DNA from: an uncultured Duganella sp.
GTDB lineage: Bacteria > Pseudomonadota > Gammaproteobacteria > Burkholderiales > Burkholderiaceae
Direction: 5' to 3'
Assembly: GCA_946482635.1 (NCBI GenBank)
Contig: CAMLSG010000078.1
Location: forward strand, 1 to 21,158
Length of the DNA: 21,158 nucleotides
The notes beneath the pieces were generated by a model, which was not told the DNA's origin, did no database searches, and saw only the letters and a list, made by a program, of their open reading frames with translations. Of the stretch, positions 17,907-21,158 are shown piece after piece (position 1 is the stretch's first letter; every line of letters begins with the position of its first letter). A program made the translations under genes and the position numbers.

Positions 17907-17934
17907 GTTCGCGCACTGAATATCGGTTCGCGCA
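17907..17934. repeat. Direct repeat GTTCGCGCA x2 in the divergent promoter region
   Basis: GTTCGCGCA occurs at 17907-17915 and again at 17926-17934, a 19-base period. It sits between the divergent glycine-zipper and GlsB-type genes, about 40-65 bases before either start. The spacing is about two helical turns, so a dimeric regulator contacting one face is possible. No standard -35/-10 pair was confidently placed here for either gene. Confidence 0.5.
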
Positions 17935-17974
17935 TGTCCTACACTGGAATCATCAACAATAAAGGGGGGCGGAT

Positions 17975-18244
17975 ATGAACTTCATTATCTGGATTGTGAT
18001 AGGCGGCATTCTGGGCTGGCTGGCCAGCCTGGTGATGAAAACGGACGCGCAACAGGGCATGTTCCTGAACGTGGTGGTGGGTATTGTCGGCGCCCTGCTG
18101 GGCGGCTGGTTGCTGTCGCCGCTATTCGGGACAGGCACCATCAATACGGACGATTTCAGCGTGCTGTCGCTGGCGGTGTCATTCCTCGGGGCGGTGATCC
18201 TGCTGGCGATCGTAAACCTGGTCTTCCGCGGACGCGTCAGATAG
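17975..18244 (+). CDS. GlsB/YeaQ/YmgE family stress-response membrane protein
   Basis: The 89-residue inner-membrane protein belongs to the family once labelled transglycosylase-associated. It has three hydrophobic helices: about 2-20 (FIIWIVIGGILGWLASLVM), 28-49 (MFLNVVVGIVGALLGGWLLSPL) and 63-84 (FSVLSLAVSFLGAVILLAIVNL). The GGILGWLAS and GIVGALLGGWL strings are diagnostic of the family. Members are induced by envelope, acid or stationary-phase stress, but the molecular role is unclear. A very purine-rich site AAAGGGGGGCGG precedes the ATG. A strong terminator follows about 20 bases after the stop, so it is probably a single-gene transcript. It is divergent from the glycine-zipper stress protein. 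Confidence 0.92.
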   Translation: MNFIIWIVIGGILGWLASLVMKTDAQQGMFLNVVVGIVGALLGGWLLSPLFGTGTINTDDFSVLSLAVSFLGAVILLAIVNLVFRGRVR

Positions 18245-18264
18245 GGCGTAAAGGTTCCTCACAG

Positions 18265-18292
18265 GCCAGCGCTGCGGCGCTGGCTTTTTTTT
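18265..18292 (+). terminator. Rho-independent terminator after the GlsB-type gene
   Basis: GCCAGCGC (18265-18272), loop TGCG, then GCGCTGGC (18277-18284) form a perfect eight-base-pair stem followed directly by eight T residues. Confidence 0.93.
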
Positions 18293-18356
18293 CGTCGTCG
18301 AGGAACTTCCCTTACGGCCTCGTGTCCAACGCAGCATCAACATCAAGTGGGCTACC

Positions 18357-18680
18357 ATGGCACAGGGACCGATGGATCACGACCGCATCAGCCACGTAGA
18401 AAAGGCGCTCGACGAGCACAAAGAACTTACCCGAGAGCAATTTCGTGAGATTCTGCGGCGCATGGATGCCGAGCAGGCGAAGCGCGATCACGAGGCTGCC
18501 GAGCAGCGAGCGGCGTTGGCAGAAGAGCGAAAACGCAGCGATGCCCTTCACGCCGAAGCCCGGCGACGCCATGACGAGCTGGTCGCCCGCATGGACCGGA
18601 AGTTCGACCGGCAGACCGCCCTGATCCTGACTTCCTGGCTGTCGACCATTGCCACCCTGCTCTACCTTCACCTGCGCTAA
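18357..18680 (+). CDS. Small coiled-coil protein with C-terminal membrane anchor, function unknown
   Basis: I do not recognise a named family. The 107-residue product is almost entirely charged helix from about 8 to 82 (HVEKALDEHKELTREQFREILRR, then Glu/Arg/Ala-rich sequence), likely a coiled coil. It is followed by a hydrophobic segment at about 87-106 (TALILTSWLSTIATLLYLHL) ending in a single arginine. This suggests a tail-anchored inner-membrane protein with the coil in the cytosol. The ribosome site before ATG 18357 is poor; ATG 18372 (residue 6) is an alternative. It lies between a terminator and the promoter of the peptidase gene, so it is probably transcribed alone. Codon use resembles the neighbours. 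Confidence 0.65.
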   Translation: MAQGPMDHDRISHVEKALDEHKELTREQFREILRRMDAEQAKRDHEAAEQRAALAEERKRSDALHAEARRRHDELVARMDRKFDRQTALILTSWLSTIATLLYLHLR

Positions 18681-18754
18681 GTGCGCCTTATGCTGCAAAG
18701 CAACAGTTCCGCCCCGCCCCGAATTTTCTTCTGTTTTGACCCTTGTTTTTAGTG

Positions 18755-18783
18755 TTGACGCCAGGCGCCGCCGTGCCGATACT
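18755..18783 (+). promoter_or_regulatory. Predicted sigma70 promoter of the S46 peptidase gene
   Basis: A -35 of TTGACG (18755-18760), a 17-base spacer and a -10 of GATACT (18778-18783) lie about 47 bases before the start codon. This is the best -35/-10 pair by consensus in the window apart from the two operator-associated promoters. Confidence 0.65.
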
Positions 18784-18829
18784 CTAGGGCGCCTGCCGAC
18801 AGGCCACCACTACAACCAATCCGAGATCC

Positions 18830-20992
18830 ATGAAAAAATCACTCCTCGCGCTCGCCGTCCTGAGCACCACCTCCGCAGCCTTCGCAGACGAAGGCATGTG
18901 GATGCCACAGCAGCTGCCACAAGTAGCCAAGCAACTGAAGGCCGCCGGCCTGAAGCTGGACCCAGCCTCGCTGACCAAGCTGACCGAATTCCCGATGAAC
19001 GCCATCGTCAGCCTGGGCGGCTGCTCCGCCTCCTTCGTGTCGCCGAAAGGCCTGGTCGTGACCAACCACCACTGCGTGTACAACAGCGTGGCGGTCAACT
19101 CCACCAAGGAACGCGACCTGCTGGCCAACGGCTTCGTGGCGCACAGCTTCGCCGAAGAACTGCCGGCCGCACCGGGCAGCCGCGTGTACGTGACCAAGGA
19201 AGTGCTGAACGTCACCGACAAGATCATCACGCCGGAAGTGGCCAAGCTGCAGGGCAAGGCGCGCGTGGACGCGATCGAGAAGAACCAGAAAGCCCTGGTT
19301 GCCGAATGCGAAAAAGACGAAGGCCACCGCTGCACCGTGTCGTCGTTCTACGGCGGCCTGGAGTTCTACCAGATCAAGCAGCTGGAAATCCGCGACGTGC
19401 GCCTGGTGCACGCACCGGCAGCCGGCGTCGGCAAATTCGGCGGCGACACCGACAACTGGATGTGGCCGCGCCACACCGGCGACTACGGCTTCTACCGCGC
19501 CTACGTAAGCAAGGACGGCAAGGCCGCCGACTACTCCAAGGACAACGTGCCTTACGAGCCTAAATCCTTCCTGAAGCTGGCCAAAGAAGGCGTGAAAGAA
19601 GGCGACTTCGTGATGGTACTGGGCTACCCAGGCCGCACCAACCGCCACCGCCTGCCGTCCGAAGTGTCGAACACCTTCGGCTTCGAATACCCGGCCTTTA
19701 TCCAGAACTCGAACGAGACCCTGGCCATCATCGACCGCGAAACCAAGGGCGACCGCGATGCAGCCCTAAAGGTGGCCGGCCGCGTAGCCAACATCAACAA
19801 CTACTACAAGAACCGCAAGGGCATGTTGAACAGCTACGAAGGCAGCGATGTCCTCGAGCGCAAGACCGCAGAACATGCCGCGCTGAAGGCATGGGTGAAC
19901 GCCGACGCCAAGCGCAAGGCAAGCTTCGGCGCCGACCTGGAAGCCGTGGAAAAGCTGATCGCCCAGCGCGACGCCGAGAACAAGCGCGACTTCTTCTACG
20001 ACCGCTCCTCGCCAGCCCTGCTGACCCAGGCGCGCGCCATGTATCGCCTGGCCAACGAAAGCACCAAGCCTAACGCCGACCGCAAGGCGGGCTACCAGGA
20101 ACGCGACGTCAAGCGCATCGAGCAAGCTGTGAAAGGCGCCAACAAGACCTACGTGGCGAAGGTGGACAAGGCCATCGTGCTGAACAACCTGAAGCAGTAC
20201 AATGCACAGCCGGCGGCTGAACACAATGCAGCGTTTGACGCCGTGCTGGGCATCAAGGCCGGCATGAGCGAAGCCGAACTGTCGGCGGCCCTGGACAAGC
20301 TGTATACCGGCTCCAAGCTGGAAGACGGCGAGTTCCGCGCCTCGTGGCTGGGCAAGAAGCCGGAAGACTTCAAGGCCAGCGACGACGCCTTCATCAAGGC
20401 CGCCGTGGCCCTGTACGACGACGGCATGAAGCAGGAAGCCGCCAACGAAGAACTGGCCGGCAAGATCCAGCAATCCTACGCGAACTACATGAAGGCCAAG
20501 ATCGCCTTCATGAATTCGAAAGGCCAGGCTGTGTATCCTGACGCGAACAGCACCCTGCGCGTAACCTTCGGCAAGATCGCCGGCCGCGCGGAAGGCGCTG
20601 ACGGCACCACCGGCTGGTCCGCCTTCACCACCGTGGCTGGCGTGAAAGCCAAGGCCACCGGCGAAGGCGAGTTCAACGCCCCGCAAGCGCAACTCGACGC
20701 CATCAACAAGAAGCAGTTCGGCAAATACGTCGATCCTAAGCTGAAGTCGGTACCGGTCAACTTCCTGGCCACGCTGGACATCACCGGCGGCAACTCCGGT
20801 TCCGCCGCGCTGAACTCGAAAGCCGAGCTGGTCGGCCTGGCGTTCGACGGCACGCTGGACTCGATCATCTCGGACTGGGACTTCAACAAAGCCAAGACCC
20901 GCGACATCCAGGTCGACCTGCGCTACATGCTGTGGAACATGAAGTACATCGACAAGGCCGACAACCTGCTGAAGGAAATGAACGCCGAGTAA
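18830..20992 (+). CDS. S46 family dipeptidyl-peptidase (DPP7-type)
   Basis: The 720-residue secreted serine peptidase removes dipeptides from the N-termini of peptides, probably in the periplasm. The signal peptide is MKKSLLALAVLSTTSAAFA, cleaved before DEGMW. The N-terminal EGMWMPQQLP is diagnostic of S46. The catalytic histidine is His81 in VTNHHCVY. The aspartate is probably Asp218 in NWMWPRHTGDYGF, and the serine is Ser656 in ITGGNSGSAAL. A glycine (674) lies 18 residues after the serine in LAFDGTLDS. In the Porphyromonas enzymes this position is Gly in DPP7 (apolar P1) and Arg in DPP11 (acidic P1), so DPP7-like preference is inferred. A helical domain interrupts the peptidase fold at about 270-560. 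A predicted promoter lies directly upstream and a palindromic element just downstream. Confidence 0.94.
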   Translation: MKKSLLALAVLSTTSAAFADEGMWMPQQLPQVAKQLKAAGLKLDPASLTKLTEFPMNAIVSLGGCSASFVSPKGLVVTNHHCVYNSVAVNSTKERDLLANGFVAHSFAEELPAAPGSRVYVTKEVLNVTDKIITPEVAKLQGKARVDAIEKNQKALVAECEKDEGHRCTVSSFYGGLEFYQIKQLEIRDVRLVHAPAAGVGKFGGDTDNWMWPRHTGDYGFYRAYVSKDGKAADYSKDNVPYEPKSFLKLAKEGVKEGDFVMVLGYPGRTNRHRLPSEVSNTFGFEYPAFIQNSNETLAIIDRETKGDRDAALKVAGRVANINNYYKNRKGMLNSYEGSDVLERKTAEHAALKAWVNADAKRKASFGADLEAVEKLIAQRDAENKRDFFYDRSSPALLTQARAMYRLANESTKPNADRKAGYQERDVKRIEQAVKGANKTYVAKVDKAIVLNNLKQYNAQPAAEHNAAFDAVLGIKAGMSEAELSAALDKLYTGSKLEDGEFRASWLGKKPEDFKASDDAFIKAAVALYDDGMKQEAANEELAGKIQQSYANYMKAKIAFMNSKGQAVYPDANSTLRVTFGKIAGRAEGADGTTGWSAFTTVAGVKAKATGEGEFNAPQAQLDAINKKQFGKYVDPKLKSVPVNFLATLDITGGNSGSAALNSKAELVGLAFDGTLDSIISDWDFNKAKTRDIQVDLRYMLWNMKYIDKADNLLKEMNAE

Positions 20993-21005
20993 GCGTTACA
21001 GCCCA

Positions 21006-21110
21006 GCTCGTGTCAACCTTGGGGTCAGGCTCTTAGGTTGACACGGGCCCAAGCATTCTCTGGCTGAGCCCGTGGCAACCAAAGGGTCTGACCCCAAGGT
21101 TGACACGGGC
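21006..21110. repeat. 105-base nested palindromic element 2
   Basis: Outer arms 21006-21028 and 21088-21110 are 23-base reverse complements with one mismatch. The pairing continues less exactly inward (21029-21050 against 21066-21087), leaving a loop of about 15 bases. The left arm can also fold on itself through GTGTCAACCT (21010-21019) and AGGTTGACAC (21035-21044). The right arm carries GGGTCTGACCCC, the core also found four times (both orientations) in element 1. It starts 13 bases after the peptidase stop. No T-run follows, so any termination role would be through structure or Rho. Confidence 0.85.
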
Positions 21111-21158
21111 TCAGCCGTTTGTGAGCTTGAGGCCGGCGATGCTGGCGATGATGGCGGC
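21111..21158 (-). CDS. Possible C-terminal end of a membrane protein gene (partial)
   Basis: On the minus strand the last 48 bases read AAIIASIAGLKLTNG followed by TGA, running off the right edge. The hydrophobic, small-residue sequence ending in a short polar tail would suit the last helix of a transporter such as an EamA/DMT type, but 15 residues cannot settle this. The stop would directly abut element 2, placing the element between convergent genes. Confidence 0.35.
   Translation of the reverse strand, partial: AAIIASIAGLKLTNG

Overview
The window looks like chromosomal DNA of a GC-rich betaproteobacterium, most likely an Oxalobacteraceae member (Massilia, Duganella or Janthinobacterium type). 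This is inferred from protein character, gene content and GC-rich codon use, not from a marker gene. Coding density is high: 19 genes, two of them cut by the window edges. No gap exceeds 300 bases; the longest, 14811-15057, is mostly filled by a repeat element. No rRNA, tRNA, CRISPR, phage or transposase genes were seen.

Region 1 (1-4023) handles iron. A Fiu-type catecholate siderophore receptor and the start of a PiuC/YbiX hydroxylase form a minus-strand operon. Its promoter overlaps a clear Fur box. Divergently placed are bacterioferritin, a short AraC-type regulator and a VOC-fold protein, each overlapping the next by one to three bases.

Region 2 (4020-13303) is a sucrose-use locus on the minus strand: GST, LacI regulator, TonB receptor, amylosucrase, PfkB kinase, SLC45/GPH-type MFS transporter, second PfkB kinase. 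The core set (receptor, amylosucrase, transporter, LacI regulator) matches the sux locus described in Xanthomonas campestris. The inferred path is sucrose through the outer membrane by the receptor, through the inner membrane by the transporter, cleavage by amylosucrase to alpha-glucan plus fructose, then fructose phosphorylation by the kinases. Two LacI-type operators lie between the regulator and the receptor, one overlapping the predicted promoter.

Region 3 (13437-16725) holds purB, followed by a 180-base nested palindromic element, then a cytochrome b561 / YceI / YceI operon.

Region 4 (16745-18680) carries divergent envelope or stress genes (a glycine-zipper protein and a GlsB/YeaQ-type membrane protein), a strong intrinsic terminator and a small coiled-coil protein with a C-terminal membrane segment.

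Region 5 (18755-21158) holds a promoter, an S46 dipeptidyl-peptidase, a second nested palindromic element and what may be the last codons of a minus-strand gene.

The least explained structures are the two nested palindromic elements, which share a GGGTCTGACCC core and both directly follow a stop codon or lie within a few bases of one. No clearly new multi-gene system was recognised.
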